Positions 17,498 through 30,300 of a stretch of DNA of 44,994 nucleotides are shown here, piece after piece; positions within the stretch are counted from its first letter, which is position 1, and the number at the start of each line of letters is the position of its first letter. Made by a program: the position numbers and the translations under genes. The notes under the pieces are model-generated. The model did not search any database and was not told where the DNA came from. It worked only from the letters and a program-made list of their open reading frames with translations. The stretch lies in assembly GCA_002212725.1 (NCBI GenBank), contig MTCR01000068.1:1-44994 (forward strand), in the 5' to 3' direction. The stretch is from Sphingobacteriales bacterium TSM_CSM. GTDB taxonomy: Bacteria > Bacteroidota > Bacteroidia > Chitinophagales > UBA2359.

Positions 17498-20488
17498 ATG
17501 CGAGAGATGGTTTATGCTACAAGAATATGCTTAATGTGTTCTTTGCTTATAATGGCAAATAGCATATTTTTACCGGCACAACAACCATACCCGCACCCTT
17601 CGTTTCGTAACTTTGGCACCAATGATGGGCTGCCCAGCCCCGAAGTCTATTGTGTTATGCAAGACCACCGCGGGTACATGTGGTTTGGTACCGACAATGG
17701 AGTGAGTCGGTTTAATGGTTATACCTTTACCAATTTCGGACCCGCCAACGGCCTGCAAAGCAATGTTGTATTCAATATAGTAGAAGACAACCGCAATCGC
17801 ATTTGGTTTGGAACCATGTCGGGTGAGTTGTTCATTTTCGAAAATGATACAATTATTCCCTATCAATACAACAAGCTTATTTTAAATTATCGCAATCAGT
17901 ATAGGATTGGTAATCTGCTCCATGTAAGCAACGAGCAACAGGTTACCCTTTCTTTGCTCGGATTAGGAATATTACAGATAGATGCCAGGGGAGTCACTTT
18001 ATTGCACACAACCAAAACTTTACATGGGGGGGTCATTTTGAGGGCGGGTTCAAATATTTTTGGGGCACCGGTAGGTAAATTTCTAGAGGCAAATTATTGG
18101 GCTGAGGCTCAGTTACACAGTGCTAAGTACATGATTCCATTTGAAATTCATGAGGGTTCGAAAGTTTATAATGTTGAACTATCTTCGGCGAGAAATGTGA
18201 ATGAGCCTTTTCGTATGGTTAATATAAACGAGCGAAACTTCTTTATTCAAGGATATGGCAACCTATACAAAATAGAAAATAACAAGGTTGTTGAGTTTAG
18301 GGCTTTTTCGTCAAATATTTTGAATGCGATTCAACTTAAGAATGGGAATTTTGTATTGTGTATCGATAAAGGTGGGGGTATGAGGATGTATAAATCCGCA
18401 AATGCCATTTTTGAAGATAGGTATGAGCAATTATTGGAGGGATTAACCATAACTGATGTATTTGTTGATAATACGGGAGCAATATGGATTAGCTCATTAG
18501 GTAATGGTATCTTTTACTGCAATGACATTGAAATTAATGTATGGGATAAGAATTCTGGAATTGAATCTGATTTTGTTTCTTCTATTGGTTTCATTTCCAA
18601 TGAAAAGGTTTTAATAGGTTATGGAAATGGCTTGGTATCAATGCTGGAAACAGTCCGAGAAAGAATAACCACATACGGGTTTGATCAAAAAAGTGATGTG
18701 GGGTACACTTACAACTTAATATGTGATAATGATTCTGGAATTATTTGGCGAAATGGTGAATATCTTGGTAACGGAAGATGGAACTCTCCTAAACCTACAA
18801 ATTCAACGGTGTTTTCCAACATCTCATTGACCTCAGTATACTCAAGTCCTGACAGAAATTATTTTTGGGGTGGTGGAGGTTTTGGATTTTATAAGATTGA
18901 TTTTAAATCCCGGTCGGTGTTGTTAAATAGTTTAATGGATTTTAAAATAGCAGATCGCATTTTCAGCATTCATGAAGATAAATGCGGTAATCTTTGGGTG
19001 GGGTTGCAAACCGGAATTGCTCAGTTTATAAACGGAAGGCTGTTGCCCGCTCATGTTAACCATCCTGCATTTCAGGTGCGGGTAGAGTCTATAGCTGAAA
19101 CTTCCGATTCAACACTTGTATTCGGAACCAAAGGATTGGGCGTGGTATTTTGGAAGGACAACAAAATTGTAAACATCAGGGAAAAAGATGGGTTAACCTC
19201 CAATATGATTGAGAATATTCATGTAGATGAAAATGACATCATTTGGGTGGCAACTTTAAGCGGGTTAAATAAAATCACCCTCTCTGCAAATGACACACCT
19301 GTAATAAGAGCTATTACCATAGCCCAAGGGCTACCCTCTAATGAAATTTACCAGACAGCCTCCCTAAACGGACAGGTTTGGCTGGCTACCGGTGGCGGAT
19401 TGGTTAAGTACCACGAACAACCACCCGCCAAAGTGGCTACTCCACCGTTTTTTACCAACTTACAAGTCAATGCCCAAAATGTTGCTTTTACCCAACACAC
19501 TTTTCCCTACTACCAAAACAATATCAAAATTACCTACCTTAATATTAATTATTGCCTTCTTGGAAAAATACACTATCGTTACAGGCTAAATACCCTAAAC
19601 CCTTGGATTGAAACATATAGCACCTCGGTAAACTTGCCCGCACTAAAAGCCGGCAACTATGACTTCGAAGTTCAGGCTCAAAATGGAGATAACTTGTGGA
19701 GTGCCGCAGCAACCTATGAGTTTTCAATACTGCCTCCTTGGTGGGAGCGTTGGCCGTTTCGCATTGCAGCATTAACAGCCCTCCTTATGATAGCTACAGC
19801 AGGTTACCGAAACCGTATTCAACAACTGCGCCGTAAAAACGAAATCCAACAGAAAATTTATGAATTGGAGGGTAAAGCGTTGCAGGCTCAAATGAACCCG
19901 CATTTTCTTTTCAACTGCCTTAACTCTATTAAAGAACTAATCAGCAAAAACGAAACCGAAAAAGCACTCGATTATCTACATAAATTTGCAAAGTTGGTAA
20001 GAAGTAACCTCATGGTTTCGCGACGCGGTGAAATAGTTTTATCCGACGAAATTGAAATGTTATCGGGCTACCTCAATCTCGAAAAAATGCGATTCAAAGA
20101 TTTGTTTGATTTTACCATTGATGTTGACCCCCAAATTGATGTATATGACTGTTTTCTTCCGCCTATGCTGGTGCAGCCCTTTGTTGAAAATGCCGTTATT
20201 CATGCCTTTAAAAACCGCAAAGATAAGGGGCATATCTGGATTCGGTTTGCACAAAATGCGCAAGGCCTTGTAATCAGCGTAACCGATAACGGAGTTGGAC
20301 TTCACACAAAAAATAAAGAAGAAAAGGTAACAACGCCGCATGTTTCTCAGGGAATAGCGTTGGTAAAAGATCGCCTCGCACTCATTAATGGAAAAAAAGA
20401 AGAAAATTGCGTTATTTTGCATGAAATTGTAAACACAGATGGAACTATAGGCGGAACCGAAGTGCGCATCTTTTTAACTAGTGAGTAA
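17498..20488 (+). CDS. Two-component sensor: propeller ligand domain plus LytS-type histidine kinase
   Basis: From the promoter-supported ATG the product has 996 residues. It has a signal peptide (about 1-28, ending PAQ), then Reg_prop beta-propeller repeats (GLPSPEVYCVMQDHRGYMWFGT and similar WFGT/WVAT/WISS blades, about 30-640), a Y_Y_Y domain (about 673-743), one membrane helix after PPWWERWPFR (about 748-772), a coiled coil, and a LytS-type His_kinase domain with MNPHFLFN (phosphoacceptor His802), QPFVENAVIHA (N box) and DNGVGL. It should sense an extracytoplasmic ligand and phosphorylate the LytTR regulator encoded 10 bp downstream. Unlike the hybrid propeller sensors of Bacteroides it lacks a fused receiver. 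The central propeller region is more AT-rich than neighbouring genes. Confidence 0.9.
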   Translation: MREMVYATRICLMCSLLIMANSIFLPAQQPYPHPSFRNFGTNDGLPSPEVYCVMQDHRGYMWFGTDNGVSRFNGYTFTNFGPANGLQSNVVFNIVEDNRNRIWFGTMSGELFIFENDTIIPYQYNKLILNYRNQYRIGNLLHVSNEQQVTLSLLGLGILQIDARGVTLLHTTKTLHGGVILRAGSNIFGAPVGKFLEANYWAEAQLHSAKYMIPFEIHEGSKVYNVELSSARNVNEPFRMVNINERNFFIQGYGNLYKIENNKVVEFRAFSSNILNAIQLKNGNFVLCIDKGGGMRMYKSANAIFEDRYEQLLEGLTITDVFVDNTGAIWISSLGNGIFYCNDIEINVWDKNSGIESDFVSSIGFISNEKVLIGYGNGLVSMLETVRERITTYGFDQKSDVGYTYNLICDNDSGIIWRNGEYLGNGRWNSPKPTNSTVFSNISLTSVYSSPDRNYFWGGGGFGFYKIDFKSRSVLLNSLMDFKIADRIFSIHEDKCGNLWVGLQTGIAQFINGRLLPAHVNHPAFQVRVESIAETSDSTLVFGTKGLGVVFWKDNKIVNIREKDGLTSNMIENIHVDENDIIWVATLSGLNKITLSANDTPVIRAITIAQGLPSNEIYQTASLNGQVWLATGGGLVKYHEQPPAKVATPPFFTNLQVNAQNVAFTQHTFPYYQNNIKITYLNINYCLLGKIHYRYRLNTLNPWIETYSTSVNLPALKAGNYDFEVQAQNGDNLWSAAATYEFSILPPWWERWPFRIAALTALLMIATAGYRNRIQQLRRKNEIQQKIYELEGKALQAQMNPHFLFNCLNSIKELISKNETEKALDYLHKFAKLVRSNLMVSRRGEIVLSDEIEMLSGYLNLEKMRFKDLFDFTIDVDPQIDVYDCFLPPMLVQPFVENAVIHAFKNRKDKGHIWIRFAQNAQGLVISVTDNGVGLHTKNKEEKVTTPHVSQGIALVKDRLALINGKKEENCVILHEIVNTDGTIGGTEVRIFLTSE

Positions 20489-20498
20489 ATCGAATTTT

Positions 20499-21254
20499 AT
20501 GATCAGCATTGCAATCGTTGATGATGAAAGAGACGCCAGAAATGGACTGAAAGAGGTCATCAATAAAATAACCCCTTACAATGTTGTTATTTGGGAGGCC
20601 GACAGTGTTGAAGCTGGTATAGAAAAACTTAACCTAACTCAGCCCGATTTATTGTTTCTTGATGTACAACTGAGAGACGGAACCGGATTTGACATCCTCG
20701 AACATTTCAGAATACCGACGTTTCAAACCATTTTTGTTACTGCTTTTGATGAATATGCTTTAAAGGCTTTCCGATTTTCAGCCGTTAACTACCTATTAAA
20801 ACCTGTTGATAACGAACTATTCGAAAAAGCTATCGAAAAGGCAACCATCAATATTAAACAGCAACATTTGTTAGATAGCCTCAGCTATCTGCTCGATATC
20901 CGAAAAACCAAAAAATTTAACAAATTAGTCATAGAGTCAGGAGAAAGCCTTTCTGTAATTTACAAAGATGAAATTGTAAGAATCGAAGCCAATACCAGAT
21001 ATTCCTGGGTTGTGCTGGAGAAAGGAAGAAAACTCGTTTCATCAAGACCAATGGGCGATTATGAAGAAATGCTTGCCGATGAAGGTTTTGTGCGAGTAAA
21101 CACCTCTCACCTTATTAATGTGCTGCATGTTTCCAGATATAATACCAAAGATGGCGATCACGTTATTATGGATAACGGCGACAAAATTGATGTGTCGCGC
21201 CGGCGAAAAGCCAAACTCATTGAGGAAATGATGAAAAAAATCGGACACTATTAG
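20499..21254 (+). CDS. LytTR-family response regulator
   Basis: The ATG at 20499 gives 251 residues; a GTG at 20481 overlapping the kinase end is less likely. The receiver domain (about 1-115) has the acidic pair DD (in AIVDDERDAR), the phosphoacceptor Asp55 in LLFLDVQL, T-A in FVTAFDEYA, and the lysine of LLKPVD. The LytTR DNA-binding domain (about 140-248) has IVRIEANTRYSWVVL and the C-terminal DVSRRRKAKL. It should bind direct repeats spaced about one helical turn apart upstream of its targets. It is co-transcribed with the propeller kinase and ends at a strong bidirectional terminator before the type-B adhesin. Confidence 0.93.
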   Translation: MISIAIVDDERDARNGLKEVINKITPYNVVIWEADSVEAGIEKLNLTQPDLLFLDVQLRDGTGFDILEHFRIPTFQTIFVTAFDEYALKAFRFSAVNYLLKPVDNELFEKAIEKATINIKQQHLLDSLSYLLDIRKTKKFNKLVIESGESLSVIYKDEIVRIEANTRYSWVVLEKGRKLVSSRPMGDYEEMLADEGFVRVNTSHLINVLHVSRYNTKDGDHVIMDNGDKIDVSRRRKAKLIEEMMKKIGHY

Positions 21255-21261
21255 CATCAAT

Positions 21262-21298
21262 AAAAAAGCGACGTTACAAATGCAACGCCGCTTTTTTT
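21262..21298. terminator. Bidirectional terminator between the response regulator and the type-B adhesin
   Basis: A 14-bp stem with one mismatch (21262-21275 against 21284-21297), an 8-nt loop, and A6/T7 tracts on both sides. It lies between two convergent stop codons and should serve both genes. Confidence 0.85.
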
Positions 21299-21320
21299 AT
21301 GGAAGGTGCTGTTTACCCTT

Positions 21321-24300
21321 TTACCTTATAAGGGTAACATTGCCTTTAAAGAAATCGGTAGTGCCATCGGTAAAGGTTACTTCGGCATAGTACACATATA
21401 CGCCCAATTCGGCATTTTTCCCCTTAAAAGTGCCGTCCCAACCTTGGTCAATGGTTACATTTATGGCTTCAAACTTTTGCCCTCCCCAACGGTCATAAAT
21501 ATACAAGTTTACCGTTTCCACATTAAAGCCACTCAGTCTGAACACATCGTTTTCGCCGTCGCCGTTGGGCGAGAAGGCGTTGGGTATGGTTACCAGTTTC
21601 TGGTAAATAAGCCCTATTTGTAAGGATGCACTGGCTTCGCAGCCAAATTCGTCAAGTACGGTAATAGTATAGGTGGTTAAATCATCAACCGGGGTGGCTA
21701 CCGGGTCGGGGCAGTCGTTACAACTCAGTTCGCCGCTACTTGCTGTCCAAGTGTAAGTAAGTGCACCGTTCAGCGCCGAGGTTGCCGTTGCCGTTAAATT
21801 GGCCGATGCACCGGAGTTAATAAAGCCCTGCGGTGTTGTTGCCGTTACGTTTACGTTAGAAACACCAATTTCCTGCGAGAAGTTGTCGGTACAACCTTCG
21901 GGTGTGCTTACGGTTAGTGTGGCGGTATAAGTGCCGGGGCTGTTCCACGCAATGTTGTGCGGGCCGGCACCGGTTTGGCTGCCAGCACTTGCAAAATTCC
22001 AGCTATAAATGCTGCTGGCAGCGGCCGTGCCGGTAAACGAGTAGGTAGCCTGTTCACCAAGGCAAACAACGTCGGGTGCTGTAAACAAAGCTACCGGAAC
22101 TTCCACTACCTCCACATCAAGCGTGGTGGTGTAAAAACAGCCATCGGGGTTGGTATAGTCATAAGTAATGGTATGTACACCAGTGCCTGCTGTTGCAGGG
22201 TCAAAACTGTTTCCGCTAATGCTGCTGCCGCTAAAAGTGCCGCCGGCGGGCGTACCCGTTAAGGTTACGGCTGTTTCGTCAATACAGTAGCCGGCTGCCA
22301 GTCCGTTAATTTCGGGCGTAATGGGCGGGCAGGCAATATCCAGCGAAGTACAATCTTGCGAAACCGTTATGCTGTTTCCGCATTCAGCCGGCCCTACTGC
22401 CGTTACGGTAATGGTAACAGTGGTATTTTGTGCCAACCCGGTAACGTCATAAGAAGTAGTACCTGCCGGAAGTGTTTGCGGAGCGCCGCCGTCAATCACA
22501 ATTTCATAACCGGTTGCGCCGGGCACCGGGTCCCAAACAAAAGCAACCGAACTGTTGGTAGCCGTTCCGCATAGTGGCGCAGGTGGCAACATGCTGCCGT
22601 CAACGGTAGCTTGTGCCGTTGCAGTACAGTTATTGGCATCTGTTATGGTAACTAAGTAATCGCCGGGGGCAAGGTTGGTGGCATCGGGGGCATTAAGGGT
22701 TGCATCGTGCGACCAGGTATAACTTAACGGCGCTGTGCCGCCGGTTACAGTAATGGCGGCTGTTCCTTCGTCCAATCCGCAGGCTGTAGCTGTGGCACTC
22801 ATGGTTGCAGCAGGCGATGCAAAACTGTCAACCGTAACAGATAGCACATTGGGGCAGTTGTTGGCATCGGCAACTGTAACACTATACGAGCCGCCGCTTA
22901 AACCCGATGCAATATTGCTGTTAAGGGTACCATCGTGCGACCATGTATAGGAAATTGTACCTGTTCCGCCGCTTACCAATACTTCTACACTACCGTTATT
23001 ATTGCCGCAGGTTGCCGGTGTATTGCTCACCAATGAAAGTTGCGGCCCGTCTAATGAATTTACCGCAAGCGTAACCTCATCGGTACAGCCCAAAGCATCG
23101 GTAACCGTAACAGTATAGGAACCCACCCCAAGATTTGGAGCATTGGGGCTGTTGAGGGCAGCATCTTGCGACCACTCATAGGTTATGGCACCCGTTCCGC
23201 CGCTGGCAATAACGCTGGCAGCGCCATCGGTTTGCCCGCAACTGGCCGGGGTAATAACATCTTCACTAACCGAAGGCGGTGTGCTGTTGCCAATGGTGGC
23301 GTTGGCCGTTCCGGTACAACCCGATGCATCGGTAACTGTAACCGTGTAAGTGCCATCAGACAAATTGGTTCCGGAGGGGCCGCTAATGCCCGCCTGCGAC
23401 CATGTATAGGTAAGCGCTCCTGTGCCGCCCGCGGCGCTAAAGGTAATGCTGCCGTTGCTGTTGCCGCAAGAAGCATCGGTAGTGTTGTTAACACTTACAG
23501 TTGGTGCATTAGAATCGGTTACCGTGGCGCTGGCCGTTCCGGTACAACCCGATGCATCGGTAACCGTAACGGTATAAGTGCCCGATGAAAGGTTGGTAGC
23601 GGTAGGATTGTTCAGTGCGTTATCTTGCGACCACGCATAGGTAAGCGCGCCTGTTCCGCCCGATGCGCTAAAGGTAACGCTGCCGGTGTTGTTGCCGCAG
23701 GTGGCATTGGTAACGCTGCCAACACTTACCGTGGGGGCATTGCCGTTGGTAATGGTGGCGCTTTCGGTATCGGAGCAGCCATTAGCATCGGTAACGGTAA
23801 CGGTGTAGGTGCCATCTGCCAAACCGGTAGCCGTGGGGCTGTTAAGCGTATTATCTTGCGACCACGCATAGGTGAGTGCGCCTGTTCCGCCTGCCGTGCT
23901 AAAGGTAATACTGCCGTTGCTGTTTCCGCAAGTAGCATTGGTGGTATTGGCAACACTTAAAACAGGCGATGCGGAGGCATTTACCGTAGCCGTTACACTT
24001 GCGCTACAACCATTTCCGTCTGTTACGGTAACCGAGTAGGAACTTGCCGCAAGGCCGGTGGCATTGTCGCTGTTTAACGCAGGGTCGTGCGACCAGCTAT
24101 AGGTAAGCGTACCAGTTCCGCCTGATGCCGAAACCAGAATGCTGCCATTATTGCCGCCACAAGTGGTATTGTTTACACCCGAAACGCTGATGCCCGGAAC
24201 CGGGTCGGCGCTAATGCTTACATCAAGGGTGCTTACACAGCCCGTTGCGTCGGTGGCAGAAACCGTATAGGATCCTGCTGCCAGACCGGTAGCTGTAGAA

Positions 24301-27300
24301 CTATCGAGCAGGGGCGCGTGCGACCAACTGTAGGTAATAGCGCCATTTCCGCCCGTTGTTGAAACGGCAATACTACCGTTGTCCTGCCCGCAAATGGCAT
24401 TGCTGGTGCTTATCAGGTTAATGGTCGCTGCATCAAGGGTTGAAATGTTTACCGTAGTGGTGGCGGTACACCCGTTGGTGTCTGTAACCGTAACATCGTA
24501 GCTGCCGGTAGCCAAATTCGATGCCGCATTTACGTTAAGCAAGGGGTCTTGTTCCCATGCATAGGTATAGGGTGCAGTACCATCAGTTGCCGAAACTGCC
24601 CCGCTGCCGTTTGCCTGCCCGCAACTGGCCGGGTTTTCGGCAGTAACGGAAAGGGTGGGGTTGGGAGTGGCTGCAACCGGCGCGCTAATAGTGGCACTGC
24701 AACCGTTGGTATCGGTTACGGTAACGGTATAGGTATTGGCATCTAAGCCGGTAGCATTGGGGCTGTTAAGCGAGGCATTGTGCGACCATGCGTATGTAAG
24801 CGCACCCGTTCCGCCGTTGGCAGTAACCGTAACAGAACCCACACCGCTGTTACAAAAATCGGGTGTTACGCCGGTAACTTGCAAGGTTGGGCCTGCAGCA
24901 TTGGTAAGAATAATAGATTGCACCGCCTGGCAGTTGTTGCTGTCGTAAACCGTAACAAAATAATTGCCGGCAGCCAGTCCGGTAGCGGTATTAACCGTCA
25001 GTGCCGGGTCGTGCGACCACGCATAGGTTAGCGCACCCGTTCCACCGCTGGCTGTTACGGTAATGCTACCGTTGGCGTTGCCGCAAGTAGTGTTTACCGG
25101 ATTGGTTACCGTAAGGGTAGGCGCCCCTTGATTGGCAACGGCTAAAGGTTGTATGGCCTGGCAGCCGTTGGCATCGGTGGCGGTTACGGTATAGCTTCCG
25201 GCAAGTAGGCCGGTGGCGTTGGGGCTGTTGAGCAAAGCATTTTGCGACCACGTATAAGTAATTGGCGCTGTTCCGCCCGATACTATTACCGATGCCGCAC
25301 CGTTGGCAATGCCACATTCGGCATCGGTAATAGCGCCGGTTGAAAGGGTAGGTCCGGCCAGATTGCCAACCACTGCGCTCTGGGTAACCGTACAGTTATT
25401 GGCATCTGTTACCGTAACACTATAAGAATTTGCGGCAAGCCCTGTGGCGTTGGGGTTGTTGAGCAAGGCATTTTGCGACCATGTGTAGTTAACAGGCGCT
25501 GTTCCGCCTGTTGCGGTAACGGCTATACTTCCGTTGGCATTGCCGCACGAACCATCGGTTGGTGTCATGGCGGTAATGGTTGGCCCGGCAATATTGGTTA
25601 CCGTTGAGTTGGTGGTGGCAGTGCAGCCGTTGTCATCGGTAACCGTTACAGAATAGGGTCCGGCTGCAAGGTTGCCTGCCGTGGAGTTGTTTAGCCCTGC
25701 ATTTTGCGACCAACTATAAGTTAGCGGCGCTGTGCCGCCACTACCCGAAACACTGATGCTGCCATTGGCATTGCCGCATGTGGCATTGGTAGTGCTGATA
25801 ACTGCCAAAGTAGGGTCGGGCTGGAAGTCTATGTCCACCCCGTTCGATGAGGCGGTACATCCGTTTCCATCGGTAATGGTTACATAATAGGTGCCGGCAA
25901 TGGTGGGGTAAATGGTATCGGTGGTAGCGCTGTTGTTCCAGATATACGCTGCAAAGTTAGGTGTGGCGGCTATTTGCGCAAAATTACCACACCCAATACT
26001 ATCTGTAATAGAAACCGTTGGCGGAACGTACAATTGAATGCTGGTACTTCCCGAACCGGTACAGCCGTTGGTGTCTGAAACAGTTACAGAATAAGTAGTA
26101 GGCCCTGTGGGCGATACGCTGATGGTTTGCGTAGTAGCGCCGTTACTCCATTCATACTCGTCGTAACTGCCGGGGTTTAAGGTGGCAGTGGCACCCGGGC
26201 AAATTACCGTAGGACCCACAATGGTGGGGTCTAAAGTAAAGTTTACGGGTACGGTAATGGAGGCAGTGCGGGTACAGCCAATATTATTGGTGGCTGTAAC
26301 CGTGTAGGTAGTAGTAGTAGGCGGCGTTAAGGTTACCGTTTGTGTATTGGCGCCGTTACTCCATTGGTAGGTATAAGTGGGGTCGCCCTGTGCCGTAAGG
26401 GTAGCGCTGAAACCAAGACAAACACCGCTTGGGCCGGTAATCGTTATATCGGGGCTGGGTATGGTAGCAACGGTATGGCTTGCAGTACCCGTACAACCAT
26501 TGTCATCAGTTACGGTTACAATGTAAGTTGTAGTTACATTGGGTGCAACATCTACGTTTTTGGTTGATTGACCGTCGCTCCATGCATAGGAGGCAAAGCC
26601 CGATGTTGCATTGAGCGTGGTTATGTTGCCTGCACAAATTTCATCGTCGCCGGTAATGGTGGGCGTTGGCAGCGGGTTTTCTACTATGTTAATAAACTGC
26701 GTATTGGTACAGTTATTGGCATCGGTTACCGTAACAGTGTATATGCCGCCGGCGGTTACCGTATTGTTTTGCGTGGTAGTACCGTTAGACCATGCATACG
26801 AAGTATAGCTTTCATCAACGGTAATGCTGGTTGAACTGCCCGCACAGAACACGGGGTTACCCGAAATAGTTACCGGCGGAACGGGGAAAATAGAAACATC
26901 GGTTGGTTGGGCAGGCGAGGGACATCCGTCAACTGTAACCACTAAGGAGTAAGTACCCGATTGGGCGCTGCTGCCCGAAAGTATCGGGTTTTGGAGGGTA
27001 GAAGTATATCCGCCCGGCCCGGTCCATTCATAACTTACCACACTGCCAACTATATCGGCATCACCAAACAACTGCACATCGCCGGCGCAGGCAGGCCCGT
27101 TGTTCGATACAATGGCGTTGGGACCCTGCAAAACCGTTACGTCATAGGTAACCGGTGCCGATGGGCAACCATTTACCGTAACTACCAACGTATAAGTGTC
27201 GGCTTCCTGCGTGGTAGCGCCGGCAATTACCGGAAACTGGTCGGTTGAACTGAAACCAAGCGGGCCGCTCCAACTGTAGTCTATGGTGCTGCCACCGGGC

Positions 27301-30300
27301 AGGCCGCCCGGCACAAATACATCGCCCGATAGCTGTAAATCTTGCCCGCTACAGGGTGTATTGCCGTTTGGTATGGCAATGGGTGTATTGTTTACATCTA
27401 TGGTAACCGATTGCTCTGCCGTACAACCGTTGGCATCGGTAGCAGCTACGGTGTAAGTGGTAGATGCCAAGGGCGATACGGTAATATTATCGCCTGAAAC
27501 GCCGGTACTCCATTGGTAGGTTTGCCCGCCGGTGGCGGTAAGCGTAACCGAACTGCCCTCGCAAACCGGTTGAGCGCCGTTTATGGCAAGCCCGGTTAAG
27601 GCATTAACCGTAACAGTTGTTGAGGCAGTGCCCGTACAACCGTTCAGGTCGGTAGCGGTTACGGTATAGGTGGTGGTAGCCGCCGGAGAAACGGTAATGC
27701 TGCTGAGGTTGCCCGTAAACCCTGTCCAACTGTAAATAAACCCGCCGCTTGCGGTAAGAGTGGTTTGCTCGCCTGCACAAATTACATCATCGCCTGTAAC
27801 AGACGGTGTAGGCAGCGGGTTTACAAAAACCGTTTGCGAGGCAGTGGCAGAACAAGCGCTGCCAATAGAAACCGTAACAGTGTAGGTGGTGGTAGAAGCA
27901 GGGCTTACCCCAATAATCGGTCCGCTGTTATCGCCGTTGCTCCATTGGAACGTATCGCCGTTACCGGTAACGCCAAGCAGCACCACATCGCCAATACACA
28001 TATTTATGGGCGGGTCTGCAACGGCGGTGGGTTGGGCAATAACGTTTACCGTACCCGTGTTTACTGCCGAGCAGCCCTCGGCATTGGTTACTGTTACGGT
28101 GTAATTGGTGGTGGTAAGCGGGGTAGTGGTAATGGTTTGTGTAGTTGCGCCCGTTGACCATGCGTAGCTGGCGTATCCCGGCCCCGCATCTAACGGATTG
28201 GGTATGGGTACTCCCGCACAGGTGGAAGCGGGCGCTATAGGTGGCGGGGCAATGTTATTTTCGGTAATAACATAGCTTTGTTGTGCTGTGCAGTTGTTGG
28301 CATCGGTAACGGTTACCGTGTAGGTGCCGGCAGCCGTAACGGTTATTCCTGCGCCAAACTGCCCGGTTGACCACTCATACTGGGTAAAACCTGCTGTTGC
28401 GCTAAGGAAAGAATCGTCGCCATTGCAAACGGTGGGGTCGCCGGTAATGGCTACTACCGGTGCAGGGTTTATGTTAATGGTGGTAGTAGTAGTACCGGTG
28501 CAACCGCTTGCATCGGTAACGGCAACGGTGTAGGCACCCGGGGCAGATGCCGTAATGGTTTGGGTATTTCCGCTGCCAAGTCCGCCCCAAGAATAAAAGG
28601 CAAAACCTGAGCCGGCATCTAAAACAGAAGTTTCACCGGCGCACAACTGCGTGTCGCCGCTAATTACCGGGCTAAGCGAAGTATTTTGCGTAACGTTTAC
28701 CTGTGCCGTGCCCTGACAGCCGCTTCCATCGGTAACTGTTACAGTGTAAGTGCCCGGTGTAGATACGTTAATGCTCTGCCCGGTTCCCAAACCGCCCGAC
28801 CATAGGTAAGTGGTACCGGCGCCGGTGGGCTGTGCGCTAAGCGTTGTGCTGCTGCCTATACAGAAAGAGGTAGAACCGCCTATGCTTGCGGTGGGGTTGT
28901 TATTAACCGTAACCGATGCCGATGCCGATGCCGTACACCCCTGCGCATTGGTAATGGTAAGCGTGTAAGTGGCGCTGCTGCCCGGTGTAACGGTAATGCT
29001 TGGACCAGTTGCTCCGGTTGACCATTGGTAACTTGAACTTGCGGGTGTAGCAGTAAGCGTGGCGCTGGCGCCCGCACAAATAGAGGGCGAGTTAATGGTT
29101 GGCGGGCTGGCGCTGTTTATGGTAACCGTACCGCTGGCAGTGGTAGAACAACCGGCTGCGTTGGTAGCGGTTACAGTATAAGTAGTTGTAGATGTTGGAC
29201 TTACGGTAATGCTTGGCCCCGTTGCGCCCGTTGACCATGCAAATCCTGTATAAGGCCCGCCCGAAACCACCAATGTTGCCGCATTGCCCACACATGCCTG
29301 TGCAGGAGGAATGGTTGCTGCCGAAATAGTATTGACGGTTATGGTTACCGAACCGGTAGTGGTGCAGCCTTGTGCATTGGATACGGTTACGGTGTAGGTG
29401 GTAGTTGCAGTAGGGCTTACCGTTACGCTTTGCGTTGAACCTGCTCCGCCCGACCATGCGTAGGTGCTGTACCCGCTACCCGCGTTTAAAGTGACTGAGC
29501 CGCCCGAACAAAGGGTTTGCGGTATCATGTTGGGTGGTATAATGTTGGAACCAATGGTTATGTCTGCGCTGGCAGTAGTGGTACAGCCGGCGGCATTGGT
29601 TACGGTTACGGTGTAGGTGGTATTTACGCTTGGGTTTACCGTTATGCTTTGCCCCGTAGCCCCTGTTGACCATTGGTAGTTGGTATAGCCCGGCCCGGCA
29701 TTGAGCGTGGTATTTTGCCCGGGGCAAATGACCGCCGCAGGTATGGTAGGCGCCGTAATATTGTTTACCGTTACCGAAGCGCTGGCAGTGGCCGTACAGC
29801 CGCCGGCATTGGTAACGGTTACATTGTAGGTGGTGTTGGCGGTTGGCGATACGCTGATGCTGGGGCTGGTAGCGCCGTTGCTCCACAAATAAGTGCCGCC
29901 CCCTGATGCAGTAAGCGAAGCGCTTTGCCCGTTGCAAATGGGCGGTACGGGTGCAATGCTGGCCGCTGCCGGCGGCAGTACGGTAATGGTTTCGGTATCG
30001 CTGCTGCCGCAGGGCGCCGGTGTGGTGTAGGTAATGGTATAAGGACCTGCTCCCGATGAAGCGGCTAATGAATAACTGAATTGTCCGCTGGTGTTGGTGC
30101 CGCCCAAAATGCCGGGCCCCGACCAGGTACCACCCGCTACATTGGCCGTAAGCGTTATAGTACCCCCTGCGCCCTGACAGGCCGGAGTAACCGCATTAAT
30201 TACCGGAACGGCAACAGGGTTTACCACTATTTGGGTGCTGTTGGTACTGCTGCCGCATGAGTTACTTACAGAGTAGCTTATGGTGTAAGGTCCTGCACCA

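Noticed and set aside
17233..17499. 88-codon minus-strand frame upstream of the sensor kinase
   Set aside because: It crosses a perfect plus-strand promoter, a terminator-like stem and the tandem repeats, and its protein has no recognisable character.
22735..29937. Many plus-strand frames across the SprB/Ig arrays that look like repeated proteins
   Set aside because: They are antisense shadows of the 3631-residue adhesin and share its repeat period.
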